From: Snuella lapsa
GTDB lineage: Bacteria > Bacteroidota > Bacteroidia > Flavobacteriales > Flavobacteriaceae
DNA length: 64,000 nucleotides
NCBI RefSeq assembly: GCF_039539345.1
Contig: NZ_BAABCY010000015.1
Location: 1 to 64,000, forward strand
Reading direction: 5' to 3'
A program made the position numbers and the translations under genes. Below, one piece after another: positions 52,427 through 61,180 of this stretch. Under the pieces are notes generated by a model. It worked only from the letters and a program-made list of their open reading frames with translations. It did no database searches and was not told the DNA's origin. The first letter of the stretch is position 1; each line of letters begins with the position of its first letter.

Positions 52427-53644
52427 CTAATTTTTATATCGGAGTTTCCCAATTTCTATACCGATAGCTGTTTTAGCCAAAATAGTAAACACAAAAGCAC
52501 CTAATGCCCAAATCCCCAAGGTTACACCTATTTCTATAAGTGTTGGTGTATACTCTGCTATTTTACCATATGGACCAGGTATAAATCCGGGTACAATTAA
52601 TCCAAACCCTTTCTCTATCCAAATAGCTACAAACAATATAAAACACGCAAAGAACAACACTTTAAAATTATTCCTTAATTTATGGAATGTTAATAAAACT
52701 GTAGCCAACACATTTAATGGAATAGCAGTCCATATCCAAGGCAACAATGCATCTTTTCCATGTAGCCCAAAAAACAGGTAGTATGCACTTTCACTGTGAT
52801 GTGTTGGCGCATAGAACTCCTTAAACAGTTCAGAAATCAGCATAATTAAATTAATTTGAGCTGCAACCGTAACCACCATTGCTATTTTCTTTATGGTTTT
52901 ATCTTCAATTTTAAAAGCTGTAAAAGTTCTTATAATTGCTAAAACCAAAATAATAAGTGCTGGCCCAGCTGCAAAAGCAGAGGCTAAAAAGCGTGGTCCT
53001 AATAAGGCATTATTCCAGAAAGGACGTGCCTGAAGTCCTTGATACAAAAAGGCTGTCACCAAGTGGATCCCAACAGCCCAAAAAACGGACAAAAAAGCAC
53101 CTGGAACATACACATTGGATTTAGCTTCTTTTCCTTGGTAATGTCTAAACAAAATATAAAAAGGAATGGTAATATTAATAAACAGATATCCATTAAGCAC
53201 CAATACATCCCATGTTAGCATAGAATTAGGAAAATTAAAAACACCTATTCCGGGTATCATATGCCATAACACCGATGGCCCTCCCATATCGGCTATAACA
53301 AAAGCCAAACACATTATAAGTGCGGCAACAGCTAGTCCTTCTCCAATTAATACCGCCTGCTTAAAGTCTACATCCTTGAGTACGTATGTGGGCATTACCA
53401 ACATAACCGCAGCAGCAGCAACCCCTACCAAAAAGGTAAAGTTTGAAATATACAGACCCCAACTCACTCTATCGGTCATCCCCGTAGCACTTAAACCTTG
53501 TTCTAACTGAATGGAATAACAATACATCCCTACCAGCATTACAAAAGTCAACAGTGCCATCCATAAATGGTACTTTTTTGAACCATGGGTAATGGTATCC
53601 AAGCTATCTTTAACTAAACTTCTAAAAACTTTTAACCGTCTCAT
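52427..53644 (-). CDS. nrfD: NrfD/PsrC-like membrane quinol-oxidising subunit
   Basis: A 405-residue integral membrane protein with about ten helices of the NrfD/PsrC/ActC fold. The first helix region is YHLWMALLTFVMLVGMYCYS, followed by WGLYISNFTFLVGVAAAAVM. This family oxidises quinol at the membrane and hands electrons to an adjacent iron-sulfur protein. It follows the four-cluster ferredoxin gene by 10 bases and ends the nap operon. It probably replaces NapC or NapGH as the quinol dehydrogenase for NapA. Confidence 0.85.
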   Translation of the reverse strand: MRRLKVFRSLVKDSLDTITHGSKKYHLWMALLTFVMLVGMYCYSIQLEQGLSATGMTDRVSWGLYISNFTFLVGVAAAAVMLVMPTYVLKDVDFKQAVLIGEGLAVAALIMCLAFVIADMGGPSVLWHMIPGIGVFNFPNSMLTWDVLVLNGYLFINITIPFYILFRHYQGKEAKSNVYVPGAFLSVFWAVGIHLVTAFLYQGLQARPFWNNALLGPRFLASAFAAGPALIILVLAIIRTFTAFKIEDKTIKKIAMVVTVAAQINLIMLISELFKEFYAPTHHSESAYYLFFGLHGKDALLPWIWTAIPLNVLATVLLTFHKLRNNFKVLFFACFILFVAIWIEKGFGLIVPGFIPGPYGKIAEYTPTLIEIGVTLGIWALGAFVFTILAKTAIGIEIGKLRYKN

Positions 53645-53654
53645 GTAACTATAA

Positions 53655-54734
53655 TTAATCCATAAAATACCAGAACTTGGGTTCGGTACCCAAATCTTCT
53701 TTTAAACGAAATACCTTTTTATTGTCAAGCACCCATCGAATGGTACTGTTGGGGTCGAGCAAGTTTCCAAATATACGAGCCCCTGTGGGACAAGCTTCAA
53801 CACAAGCAGGATTTTTACCAGCTCGTGAGCGCTGCACACAAAACGTACATTTTTCCATGACGCCTTTTTTACGCATACGGTTTCCTAAATAATGCTGATT
53901 TTTATTAACTTCTGCTTCAGGCACCTCTGGCTTGCTCCAATTAAAACGCCTTCCATCGTAAGGACAGGCTGCCATACAGTAACGACACCCTACACACCAA
54001 TCGTAATCTACCACGACCAATCCATCGTCCTCTCTCCATGTTGCTTGTACCGGACACACTTCAACACAAGGCGGGTTATCGCAGTGAAAACACTGGGTTC
54101 CCATATAAAAGTGCCCTTCGGCCGGTACTTCATGGTAATAATTATCGTCAGCCTCATTAAAATTAAACCCTTTTCCATCTTTCATCTCATGAATACGTAT
54201 GTACTGCATTTGAGAGTTTCTGTCCTGGTTGTTTTCTTCAACACAAGCAGTAACACAATCCATATACCCCTGACATTTGGAAATGTTAAATGCATAACCA
54301 AACAGCACATCTGGTTCAGCATTTTTTGAAGACATGTTTAAGGTTTTGCCTGTTCTTAATTGATAGGATCTTACCAACCTGTCTACTGTTGCTTTTTTCT
54401 CTTCATTGGTCATCAACTTGTAGTTTCCCTTAAACTGTTCTTCCCAGTCTATTTGCGCTTGTTCCTTAGTCTCGTCGCCACTAATCATACTACAGGATGT
54501 ACTTATTGCTCCAGCACCTATTGCTAAACTGGCCGTAAGCTGTTTAAAGGCTGTACGTCTGCTCATTTTAACATCGAACACCTGGTCGAAGCCATCCTTC
54601 CTTGTTTCCTCTCCAATAGCCAAATCATGAGAACCAAAACCTCCAGTGGTTTTTCCACAACCACAAGTATTCTCTGGATGCTTATCCTTTTTGCCTAGAT
54701 TTAAAGAAAACCATTTTTTGCTTTTACTGCTCAT
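53655..54734 (-). CDS. Four-cluster [4Fe-4S] ferredoxin-like Tat protein
   Basis: Four Cys clusters are visible: CQGYMDCVTACVEENN, CFHCDNPPCVEVCP, CVGCRYCMAACPYDGRRFNW and CTFCVQRSRAGKNPACVEAC. This is the NrfC/PhsB/DmsB-type electron-transfer subunit. A twin-arginine signal lies unusually far in (MSRRTAFKQLTASL, from about residue 54) behind a 53-residue N-terminal extension with its own Cys pair (CGCGK). It couples the NrfD-like membrane protein to the cytochromes or NapA. The gene follows the tetraheme lipoprotein by 34 bases. Confidence 0.85.
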   Translation of the reverse strand: MSSKSKKWFSLNLGKKDKHPENTCGCGKTTGGFGSHDLAIGEETRKDGFDQVFDVKMSRRTAFKQLTASLAIGAGAISTSCSMISGDETKEQAQIDWEEQFKGNYKLMTNEEKKATVDRLVRSYQLRTGKTLNMSSKNAEPDVLFGYAFNISKCQGYMDCVTACVEENNQDRNSQMQYIRIHEMKDGKGFNFNEADDNYYHEVPAEGHFYMGTQCFHCDNPPCVEVCPVQATWREDDGLVVVDYDWCVGCRYCMAACPYDGRRFNWSKPEVPEAEVNKNQHYLGNRMRKKGVMEKCTFCVQRSRAGKNPACVEACPTGARIFGNLLDPNSTIRWVLDNKKVFRLKEDLGTEPKFWYFMD

Positions 54735-54768
54735 ACCTAATTTTTATTATTACAATTAACGGCGCCAC

Positions 54769-55416
54769 TTATTCTCTTTCCTTTACTTTTTGGGTGTTAT
54801 ACCTGGCAGGCCACCTGGATTCAAAATGCGGCTTGTGCGGATTATGACAATTTACACAGGTCATTGCTGCACGTGGAGGTGCCCAACCGCCTATACGTTT
54901 TCCATGTGCCCCTCCTTTCCAGTCTTCAAACTGCTTGGTGTGGCATTGGTTACACAGATTATAACTTTTATTAAAATCGACACTATTGCCCGTTAAACTT
55001 TTTAATGCATCCATATTATTCGCATCATGACATGTAACACAATTCATGGTATTGGTATTGGCATGATCCAAATCTATATCCCAATGGGCTTTTTTATAAA
55101 AACCCTTTTGCAATTCTTTTAAAGGTTTGGTATGACATTCTGTACACTTAAAGGATTTGATATGGCTTTTACGTTCTGGAATTAAAAACGTATGATCGCC
55201 TTCGGTGATTTCTATCGTTTCTATACCTTGTAAATAATCTTCAGAGGAAACACTTACACCATGATACTGTTTTCCTTCTGCTTCAATTTTATCCATAACA
55301 CCATGGTATTCTTCATGATGTTGTTTGCATGATAAAAAGCATAACACAAAAGCCGCAGCAAAAACAAACCATTTAAAACTATTCATATGCATTGTTGTTT
55401 CTTTTAAATATTTCAC
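54769..55416 (-). CDS. Tetraheme c-type cytochrome lipoprotein
   Basis: Four CxxCH sites are present (CTECH, CVTCH, CNQCH, CVNCH), so four c-type hemes are predicted. A lipoprotein-like signal runs FVFAAAFVLCFLSCKQH. The frame overlaps the end of napB by 38 bases; Met9 or Met11 (55392 or 55386) lies inside the napB stop region and may be the real start, which would reduce the overlap to 14 or 8 bases. It is probably an electron carrier between the iron-sulfur/NrfD unit and NapAB, anchored in the membrane. Confidence 0.8.
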   Translation of the reverse strand: MKYLKETTMHMNSFKWFVFAAAFVLCFLSCKQHHEEYHGVMDKIEAEGKQYHGVSVSSEDYLQGIETIEITEGDHTFLIPERKSHIKSFKCTECHTKPLKELQKGFYKKAHWDIDLDHANTNTMNCVTCHDANNMDALKSLTGNSVDFNKSYNLCNQCHTKQFEDWKGGAHGKRIGGWAPPRAAMTCVNCHNPHKPHFESRWPARYNTQKVKERE

Positions 55417-56074
55417 CTTGTACTAATTCTTTGTTGCTTGGCACATGGCATTGTCGACAGTTAACCCTATTGGGATGCGATACTCTAATTTCTTTTGGAG
55501 CGCTTGGTCCCGCATGGCAAGCCAAGCAATTTTCGCGCATTTGTATTTGATGCGGAATAACTGGTGGACTACCTGGCAATGCATTATTTACTCCCACCAA
55601 AGTAGCCGCTCCTTTGTTAAAGTTGGTTCCTTTAAATACGTCGTCTGTATGTTGTGGTACATGACACTGCCTGCAATTTATCATTTCAGGGTGTGGCGTT
55701 ACTGGTGCATACGCATTTAGGTTCGCTACAAAACCGCCATTTTGATGGCATTTTAAACATTGCTTTTCCCCCATACTTCGCTCGTCGGTAACAGGATGCG
55801 GTATACTTGGAGGTGCTCCATGAAACGCACGATTGTTATAATAGCTTTGTAACGAACGCTGGTGGGTCTCGTCGACAGGCATATTGAAAATATAGTCCAA
55901 AGCAAATTCCGAACGCTTAAACACACCTTCTTCCGAAGGAATTAACGGTATTGATGCTCCATTATCTATTGGAACGTAGGCGGATTCCAACCCTTGTCTA
56001 TAACTCAAGTCCCAAATAGCTATAAAAGCAACAAATAAAAGTACGAATAATGATATGATACCTAATCGTTTCAT
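55379..56074 (-). CDS. napB: NapB-like nitrate reductase cytochrome subunit, tetraheme
   Basis: An N-terminal membrane anchor or uncleaved signal (ISLFVLLFVAFIAIWDL) precedes two similar diheme modules. Module 1 (about 90-155) has PPSIPHPV, CLKCHQ and MINCRQCHVPQ; module 2 (about 165-225) has PPVIPHQI, CLACHA and VNCRQCHVPS. NapB normally binds two hemes, so this protein looks like an internal duplication with four. It passes electrons to NapA. It lies three bases after napA and overlaps the next cytochrome gene. Confidence 0.82.
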   Translation of the reverse strand: MKRLGIISLFVLLFVAFIAIWDLSYRQGLESAYVPIDNGASIPLIPSEEGVFKRSEFALDYIFNMPVDETHQRSLQSYYNNRAFHGAPPSIPHPVTDERSMGEKQCLKCHQNGGFVANLNAYAPVTPHPEMINCRQCHVPQHTDDVFKGTNFNKGAATLVGVNNALPGSPPVIPHQIQMRENCLACHAGPSAPKEIRVSHPNRVNCRQCHVPSNKELVQGEIFKRNNNAYE

Positions 56075-56077
56075 AGT

Positions 56078-58405
56078 CTAAACCTTTTCTACTTTTACAG
56101 CACATTTTTTATAATCGGGTTGTTTCGAAATCGGACAAAAAGCATCTAAAGTAACATCGTTTATTAACATGTTCTCATCGAAAAACGGCACAAATACCTG
56201 TCCTTTTTCTGGCACGCCCCGCTCATTAACCGAAGCGGGCAGAATAATTTCACCACGTCTTGTGGTTAATTTTACTTTGTCTCCAGTTCGTATCTGCATT
56301 TGCTTAGCCTCCTCTGGGTTCAATTCGACATAAGCATGGGGCATGGCGCGATGCAATACTGGTATTCTACGGGTCATGGATCCTGTATGCCAATGTTCTA
56401 CCACCCGTCCGGTACATAGCCAAAAAGGATATTCGTTATCTGGTACTTCTGGTGCTGGTTCATACGGACGCTGCCATATAACGGCTTTGCCATCTGGTTT
56501 GCCATAAAAATGAAAATCTTCACCGTTACTACAAGCAGGGTCGTATTTTGCATTAAAGCGCCATTGTGTTGATTTCCCATCCACATAAGGCCATTGTGCT
56601 CCGGGCTGACTTTTTAATACTTCTAAAGGTGCCATGGCATGTTTCTTACCTTCGTGGTGCTTTCTATATTCGTTATAAATTTCCTCTATGTGTGTTTCTT
56701 TTTTATAGTAGAATTGTTTTTCATACCCCAATCTTCTGGCTACCTCTATAAGTTGCCAGGTATCACTCATAGCTTCTCCCGGCGGGTCAATCATCTGTTC
56801 GAAATATTGTGTTCGCCTTTCGGAATTACCATACATACCCTCACGTTCTATCCACATAGCCGATGGCAAAATAACATCTGCAATGTCTGTTGTTGGCGTC
56901 GGATAAATATCTGAAACAACAATAAAACGGCCTTCTTTCTTGGTCGCATCGCGATAACGCTTAAGCTTTGGCATGGTTACCATAGGATTGGTAACTTGTA
57001 TCCACATAAACCGTATATCGCCCCTATCTAATGCTCTAAACATTTCAACAGTGTGATAAGTAGGCTTAGAAGGGATATTTTCTACAGGAACATCCCATAT
57101 TTTAGCAGCATGTTCTCTATGTTCTTTATTCATAACCACACCGTGGGGTAGCTTATGGGTTAATGTCCCCACTTCCCTAACTGTTCCACAGGCACTTGGC
57201 TGACCGGTTAAAGAAAACGGACTGTTGCCTGGAGTCGATATCTTACCAGTTAACAAGTGCATGTTATACACCAAATTATTGATCCAAGTTCCTCGTGTAT
57301 GCTGATTCATTCCCATACACCATAAAGACATTACTTTTTTGTTTGGATCGCCATAGTAGGCCGCCATGTACTTGATGTCTTTTGCCGATACTCCAGAAAT
57401 CTTTTCTACTTTTTCTGGAGTGTAATCCTCTAGGAAAGCTTTATACGATTCAAAATCAATTTTTTCTGGTTTATCATTAAACTTATAACCGTCTTCCAGA
57501 CCATACCCCATATTGGTCAAGCCTTTATTAAAGCTACAGTGCTTTTCTACAAAAGCTTTGTTTACCCAGCCATTTTTTATAATTTCATAACAGATAGCAT
57601 TAGCAACCGCCAAATCTGTTTGAGGTTTAAAAATAATAGATTTATCGGCAGCCATACTAGTTCGCGTGGTCCGGGTAGCAAAATCGATGATTTTTACACC
57701 ACGTTTTAAGCGTTGATCCAGTAAGCGGGAAAATAATACAGGATGCATTTCTGCCATATTGTTACCCCAAAGAAAAAATACATCTGCATGATCGATATCT
57801 TCGTAACAGCCCATAGGCTCATCCAGACCAAAAGATGTTAAAAACCCTGTAACGGCACTGGCCATACATAAACGTGCATTAGCTTCTACATTATTAGTCC
57901 CTATACAGCCCTTAAACAATTTTGACGCCACATAACCGTCTGGAATAGTCCACTGTCCCGAACCATAAATCGATACAGCATCTTTACCATGATCTTTAAT
58001 AGTTTCCTTCATTTTGGATGCTACTAAATCTAAAGCTTCCTTCATGGTAGTCTCTACATATTTACCATTTTTCTTTACTAATGGTTTAGTTAGTCTATCC
58101 TTTCCATATATAGACATAACAGAATGATAGCCCTTAACGCAGCACAAGCCCTTATTTACTGGTGATTTCGGATCTCCTTTAACAGCAACGGCCTTCCCAT
58201 TCTCAACCCCAACTAAAACACCACAACCTACGCCACAAAATCTACAGGGTGTTTTCTTCCAATCCAAATTAGCTCCTTTTGGCAAATTTGCTTCTTGTTC
58301 TTTGGCAAACAATATTCCAGGAAACAATCCCGCAGCAGCTGTCATTGCCGACATAATTGCCATTTTTTTTATAAAACTCCGTCTATTGGTTAAAGATGTG
58401 TACAT
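56078..58405 (-). CDS. napA: Periplasmic nitrate reductase catalytic subunit
   Basis: A 775-residue bis-MGD molybdoenzyme that reduces nitrate to nitrite. The twin-arginine signal is TNRRSFIKKMAIMSAM. The [4Fe-4S] ligands are Cys54, Cys57, Cys61 and Cys89 (CRFCGVGCGV then CCVKGY). The molybdenum ligand cysteine is in NARLCMAS (about 180). The MGD-binding region AEMHPVLFSRLLDQRLKRG and C-terminal VNERGVPEKGQVFVPFFDEN follow the family pattern. The length is normal. It is the second gene of the nap operon, six bases after napD. The adjacent moe/moa genes supply its cofactor. Confidence 0.95.
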   Translation of the reverse strand: MYTSLTNRRSFIKKMAIMSAMTAAAGLFPGILFAKEQEANLPKGANLDWKKTPCRFCGVGCGVLVGVENGKAVAVKGDPKSPVNKGLCCVKGYHSVMSIYGKDRLTKPLVKKNGKYVETTMKEALDLVASKMKETIKDHGKDAVSIYGSGQWTIPDGYVASKLFKGCIGTNNVEANARLCMASAVTGFLTSFGLDEPMGCYEDIDHADVFFLWGNNMAEMHPVLFSRLLDQRLKRGVKIIDFATRTTRTSMAADKSIIFKPQTDLAVANAICYEIIKNGWVNKAFVEKHCSFNKGLTNMGYGLEDGYKFNDKPEKIDFESYKAFLEDYTPEKVEKISGVSAKDIKYMAAYYGDPNKKVMSLWCMGMNQHTRGTWINNLVYNMHLLTGKISTPGNSPFSLTGQPSACGTVREVGTLTHKLPHGVVMNKEHREHAAKIWDVPVENIPSKPTYHTVEMFRALDRGDIRFMWIQVTNPMVTMPKLKRYRDATKKEGRFIVVSDIYPTPTTDIADVILPSAMWIEREGMYGNSERRTQYFEQMIDPPGEAMSDTWQLIEVARRLGYEKQFYYKKETHIEEIYNEYRKHHEGKKHAMAPLEVLKSQPGAQWPYVDGKSTQWRFNAKYDPACSNGEDFHFYGKPDGKAVIWQRPYEPAPEVPDNEYPFWLCTGRVVEHWHTGSMTRRIPVLHRAMPHAYVELNPEEAKQMQIRTGDKVKLTTRRGEIILPASVNERGVPEKGQVFVPFFDENMLINDVTLDAFCPISKQPDYKKCAVKVEKV

Positions 58406-58411
58406 AATTAT

Positions 58412-58651
58412 TTAATCTTGTTTAGGTGTATCAAATCCAGAAACCATCACCAGCAACTTTAAACTTTCAATTGCTTCTATTGTTTCTTTTAAATTTTCGT
58501 CTTCAACTTTACTATTGGTATCGGTAACTACAATAAGTAAATCTTTATTTTCAGCAGGGATAACTTCGCAATTAGCGATTGTAGATAAGGCAGTAATCAG
58601 TGTGTTTTTCTTCCCTGTATGTGGATGTGCTAAATAGCTCTTTATTGGCAT
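58412..58651 (-). CDS. napD: NapD-like Tat proofreading chaperone
   Basis: A 79-residue protein with the NapD ferredoxin-like fold pattern: a His-bearing first strand (KSYLAHPHTGKK), a helix with LITALSTIANCEVIPAENKD, and the second beta-alpha-beta unit (ETIEAIESLKLLVMVSGFDT). NapD binds the twin-arginine signal of NapA and delays export until the cofactor is loaded. It leads the operon by six bases before napA, which supports the call. Sequence identity in this family is low. Confidence 0.7.
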   Translation of the reverse strand: MPIKSYLAHPHTGKKNTLITALSTIANCEVIPAENKDLLIVVTDTNSKVEDENLKETIEAIESLKLLVMVSGFDTPKQD

Positions 58652-58707
58652 CTATAATTGCATTTTAATTAGGACATAAAACTCCTTTAATTTACATAAA
58701 AAAAAAC

Positions 58708-58719
58708 TGATTTTTATCA
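58708..58719 (-). promoter_or_regulatory. FNR-type site upstream of napD
   Basis: TGAT (58708-58711) TTTT ATCA (58716-58719) is a 4-4-4 palindrome matching the core of the FNR site TTGAT-N4-ATCAA, missing only the outer T/A. Its centre lies about 62 bases upstream of the napD start. The window encodes an FNR-like regulator at 51510. Confidence 0.45.
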
Positions 58720-58754
58720 TAAAACATCTATTTACAATTATTCTAAATAAACCA

Positions 58755-58762
58755 CAAACGTA
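58755..58762 (-). promoter_or_regulatory. Candidate nap promoter -7 element
   Basis: CAAACGTA on the plus strand reads TACGTTTG on the gene strand, matching TAnnTTTG. The nearest TTG on the gene strand (58778-58780) is 15 bases upstream, slightly short for a -33 element, as would suit an activator-dependent promoter. The FNR-type palindrome lies about 36 bases downstream of it, so its role there is not the classical one. Confidence 0.35.
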
Positions 58763-58780
58763 GCATATGATTAAAAGCAA

Positions 58781-58808
58781 TTCGTTATATTTGCAAAGAC
58801 ATAACGAA
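58781..58808 (+). promoter_or_regulatory. ModE-type operator overlapping the moeA promoter
   Basis: TTCGTTAT (58781-58788) and ATAACGAA (58801-58808) are perfect 8-bp inverted repeats spaced by 12, 28 bp in all. The ModE operator as I recall it, ATCGnTATATA-N6-TATATAACGAT, has the same length, and TCGTTATAT matches its left arm. It overlaps the -7 element TATATTTG (58786-58793). A ModE-like regulator gene lies two genes downstream. Repression by molybdate-loaded or free ModE is therefore likely. Confidence 0.6.
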
Positions 58809-58813
58809 TCGAT

Positions 58814-59992
58814 ATGATTGCTGTAAAAAACGCATTAGAAATAGTAAAGTCCAAAACGACATATCTTAAGGAGAAAACGACAAAACCTGTAGAGAAATCA
58901 AATACTTATCGTTTATATGAAGATGTTTATTCGCCAATAAACATGCCTCCTTTTAGGCAATCAGCCATGGACGGTTATGCTTTAAACCTGCATGATAATC
59001 TAACTTATAAATTAATTGGAGAAGTAAAGGCTGGCGATACTATTGCACCAACTTTAAAACAAGGAGAAGCTGTGCGTATTTTTACTGGAGCCCCAGTTCC
59101 CGATACAGCCAATGCTGTAGTAATGCAAGAAAAAGTGACTGTAAACGGTAACGGTCTAACCGTAGAAACACAACCTTCTCTAGAACATAACATTCGACCA
59201 ATAGGAGAACAAGTAAAAAATGGTGATCTAGCTCTAAAAAGAGGCACTAAATTAACACCTGCAGCAATTGGTTATTTAAGTGCTTTGGGAATAAAAGAAA
59301 TTTCTGTTTTTAAAAAACCAAGTATTGCCATTTTAACTACTGGCAACGAATTAATTGCTCCGGGACAGCCATTGTCTCATGGGAAAATATATGAAAGCAA
59401 CTCTAGCATGCTACTAAGTGCTTTGTATGGACTTAAATTTTACGATGTTAGTATTCATAAAATTGAAGACGACTACAATAATACCTTTTCAAAGCTTAAA
59501 GACCTTATAGAACAAAATGATATGGTAATTATTACTGGTGGCATTTCGGTAGGTGATTATGATTTTGTTGGAAAGGCACTTAAATCCTTAAATGTGGAAC
59601 AATGCTTTTATAAAGTAAAGCAAAAACCAGGCAAACCACTATTTTTTGGAAAGAAGGACAACACATTTGTGTTTGCCTTACCCGGTAACCCGGCAGCAGC
59701 TCTTACCTGCTTTTATGTTTATGTATATACAGCCTTGCAAGGTATAACAGGCGAACAAACTACTGAGCTGCCCAGAATTAGGGTAAAGTCACTTTCAGAA
59801 TTTAAGAAGCAAGGCGATCGTGCCCAGTTTTTAAAGGCTATTTATCAAAATGATAGCGTTAGTATTTTAGAAGGACAAAGTTCGGCCATGTTACAAACAT
59901 TTGCCGTATCGAATGCCCTGGTTTATATCCCTGAAGACCTATTCCATATTAAGATAAACGATTTTGTAGAGGTAATTTTATTACCTGTTTAA
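58814..59992 (+). CDS. moeA: Molybdopterin molybdenumtransferase MoeA
   Basis: A 392-residue enzyme that inserts molybdate into adenylylated molybdopterin. Key blocks are PPFRQSAMDGYAL (about 38-50), GAPVPDTANAVVMQEKV, ILTTGNEL, ITGGISVGDYDF (about 234-245), KPGKPLFFG and ALPGNPAAALTCF. The length and order are standard. It opens the plus-strand cofactor operon, divergent from napDAB. The start codon is six bases after the inverted repeat at 58781-58808, so repression by an operator-bound protein is plausible. Confidence 0.95.
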   Translation: MIAVKNALEIVKSKTTYLKEKTTKPVEKSNTYRLYEDVYSPINMPPFRQSAMDGYALNLHDNLTYKLIGEVKAGDTIAPTLKQGEAVRIFTGAPVPDTANAVVMQEKVTVNGNGLTVETQPSLEHNIRPIGEQVKNGDLALKRGTKLTPAAIGYLSALGIKEISVFKKPSIAILTTGNELIAPGQPLSHGKIYESNSSMLLSALYGLKFYDVSIHKIEDDYNNTFSKLKDLIEQNDMVIITGGISVGDYDFVGKALKSLNVEQCFYKVKQKPGKPLFFGKKDNTFVFALPGNPAAALTCFYVYVYTALQGITGEQTTELPRIRVKSLSEFKKQGDRAQFLKAIYQNDSVSILEGQSSAMLQTFAVSNALVYIPEDLFHIKINDFVEVILLPV

Positions 59993-60001
59993 ATATAAAT
60001 T

Positions 60002-60340
60002 ATGCATTATACTATTAAAAGTAGAATATGGATCGAATCTGAAGGCCATGTCTTTTTAGGAGAAGGCCGCATACAACTCTTAAAAGCCATTGCGGAAACT
60101 GGATCTTTATCGAAAGCAGCTAAATCACTTAACTTGTCCTATAAAAAGGCTTGGCACCTCATCGATTCTGTTAATAAAACGGCTAAACAACCAGTAACCA
60201 TTAATAGCACGGGTGGTAAAGGTGGCGGAGGAGCAGAACTAACGGACTATGGCAAAAAACTAATTGTGCTATTTGATGACATTAACAAAAACTGTTGGAG
60301 CTTTTTAGATGAACAGCTTAAAAAACTGGAAACTATTTAA
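60002..60340 (+). CDS. modE: ModE-like regulator without molbindin domain
   Basis: A 112-residue winged-helix protein that matches the N-terminal DNA-binding domain of ModE: LGEGRIQLLKAIAETGSLSK, AAKSLNLSYKKAWHLIDSVN and GGKGGGGAELTDYGKKLI. The C-terminal tandem molbindin domains that bind molybdate in full-length ModE are absent. Molybdate sensing must therefore come from elsewhere or be lost. It begins nine bases after moeA. The ModE-box-like repeat at 58781 is the expected target, which implies feedback on the operon. Confidence 0.85.
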   Translation: MHYTIKSRIWIESEGHVFLGEGRIQLLKAIAETGSLSKAAKSLNLSYKKAWHLIDSVNKTAKQPVTINSTGGKGGGGAELTDYGKKLIVLFDDINKNCWSFLDEQLKKLETI

Positions 60341-60359
60341 AATACAATGCTAGAAAGAA

Positions 60360-60932
60360 ATGATTGATAAGAAAAACATAACTGGCATCATTCTGGCAGG
60401 AGGTCAAAGCTCACGTATGGGTACAGATAAGGGCTTAATCATGTTTAACGGAAAACCCTTCTTTCAACATATTGCCAATGCCCTCCATCCTCTAGTCAGT
60501 GAGATCATTGTAATTTCCAATCATTCAGCTTATGACATTTTTGGTTTTAAACGTTTTGAAGACCTTATTAAAGATGCAGGCCCCTTAGCAGGAGTATATA
60601 CAGGTTTAAAACATTCCAAAACGGAAATCAACCTCATTTTAAGCTGTGACATTCCCTTAATAAATACTGCAACTTTGAATATATTATTAGAGAACTATGA
60701 TAATAATTCCGAGGTCATTCAAATAGAAAGCAAAGGTAAAACCATGCCTTTAATAGCACTATATAAAAAACAATGTGAACACCATTTTTTTAAACTATTA
60801 CAAGAAGGGGAACGACGCTTGCAATATGGTGTTAGCCAATGCAAAGTAAAGCATCTTACTTTAGATCCAGAAAATGATGTTTTTACAAACAACATTAATA
60901 CGCCCGAACAATTAAAAGCAATACGTCAATGA
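60360..60932 (+). CDS. mobA: Molybdenum cofactor guanylyltransferase
   Basis: A 190-residue nucleotidyltransferase that turns Mo-molybdopterin into MGD, the form used by NapA. The GTP-binding motif ILAGGQSSRMGTDKGLIMFN lies at about 11-30, and DAGPLAGVYTGL and SCDIPLIN (about 99-106, metal-binding Asp) follow. Its last four bases overlap the moaD start. Presence of mobA in this operon agrees with the neighbouring bis-MGD enzyme NapA. Confidence 0.93.
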   Translation: MIDKKNITGIILAGGQSSRMGTDKGLIMFNGKPFFQHIANALHPLVSEIIVISNHSAYDIFGFKRFEDLIKDAGPLAGVYTGLKHSKTEINLILSCDIPLINTATLNILLENYDNNSEVIQIESKGKTMPLIALYKKQCEHHFFKLLQEGERRLQYGVSQCKVKHLTLDPENDVFTNNINTPEQLKAIRQ

Positions 60933-61162
60933 CCATTACTATTAAATACTTTGGATTATTAACTGAAACAACACAATGCCATGAGGAGTCTATTAACTTT
61001 TCTGGCGATTTAGTTTCTGAGCTTTTAGAAACCCTGTTTTCAAGATACCCAGACCTAAGGCTCAAAAATTTTCAAGTAGCACAAAACCAAGCTTTGGTTT
61101 CTTTAAACACCAAGCTTTCAGGAAACGAAATAGCCCTTTTACCTCCCTACGCTGGAGGCTAA
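60929..61162 (+). CDS. moaD: Molybdopterin synthase sulfur carrier subunit
   Basis: A 77-residue ubiquitin-like protein ending in the diagnostic Gly-Gly (LLPPYAGG). The terminal Gly is adenylylated by MoeB, then thiocarboxylated and used by MoaE. The start overlaps mobA by four bases. The next gene in the operon is moeB. Confidence 0.92.
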   Translation: MTITIKYFGLLTETTQCHEESINFSGDLVSELLETLFSRYPDLRLKNFQVAQNQALVSLNTKLSGNEIALLPPYAGG

Positions 61163-61180
61163 ACAAAATGAACAGCAACA

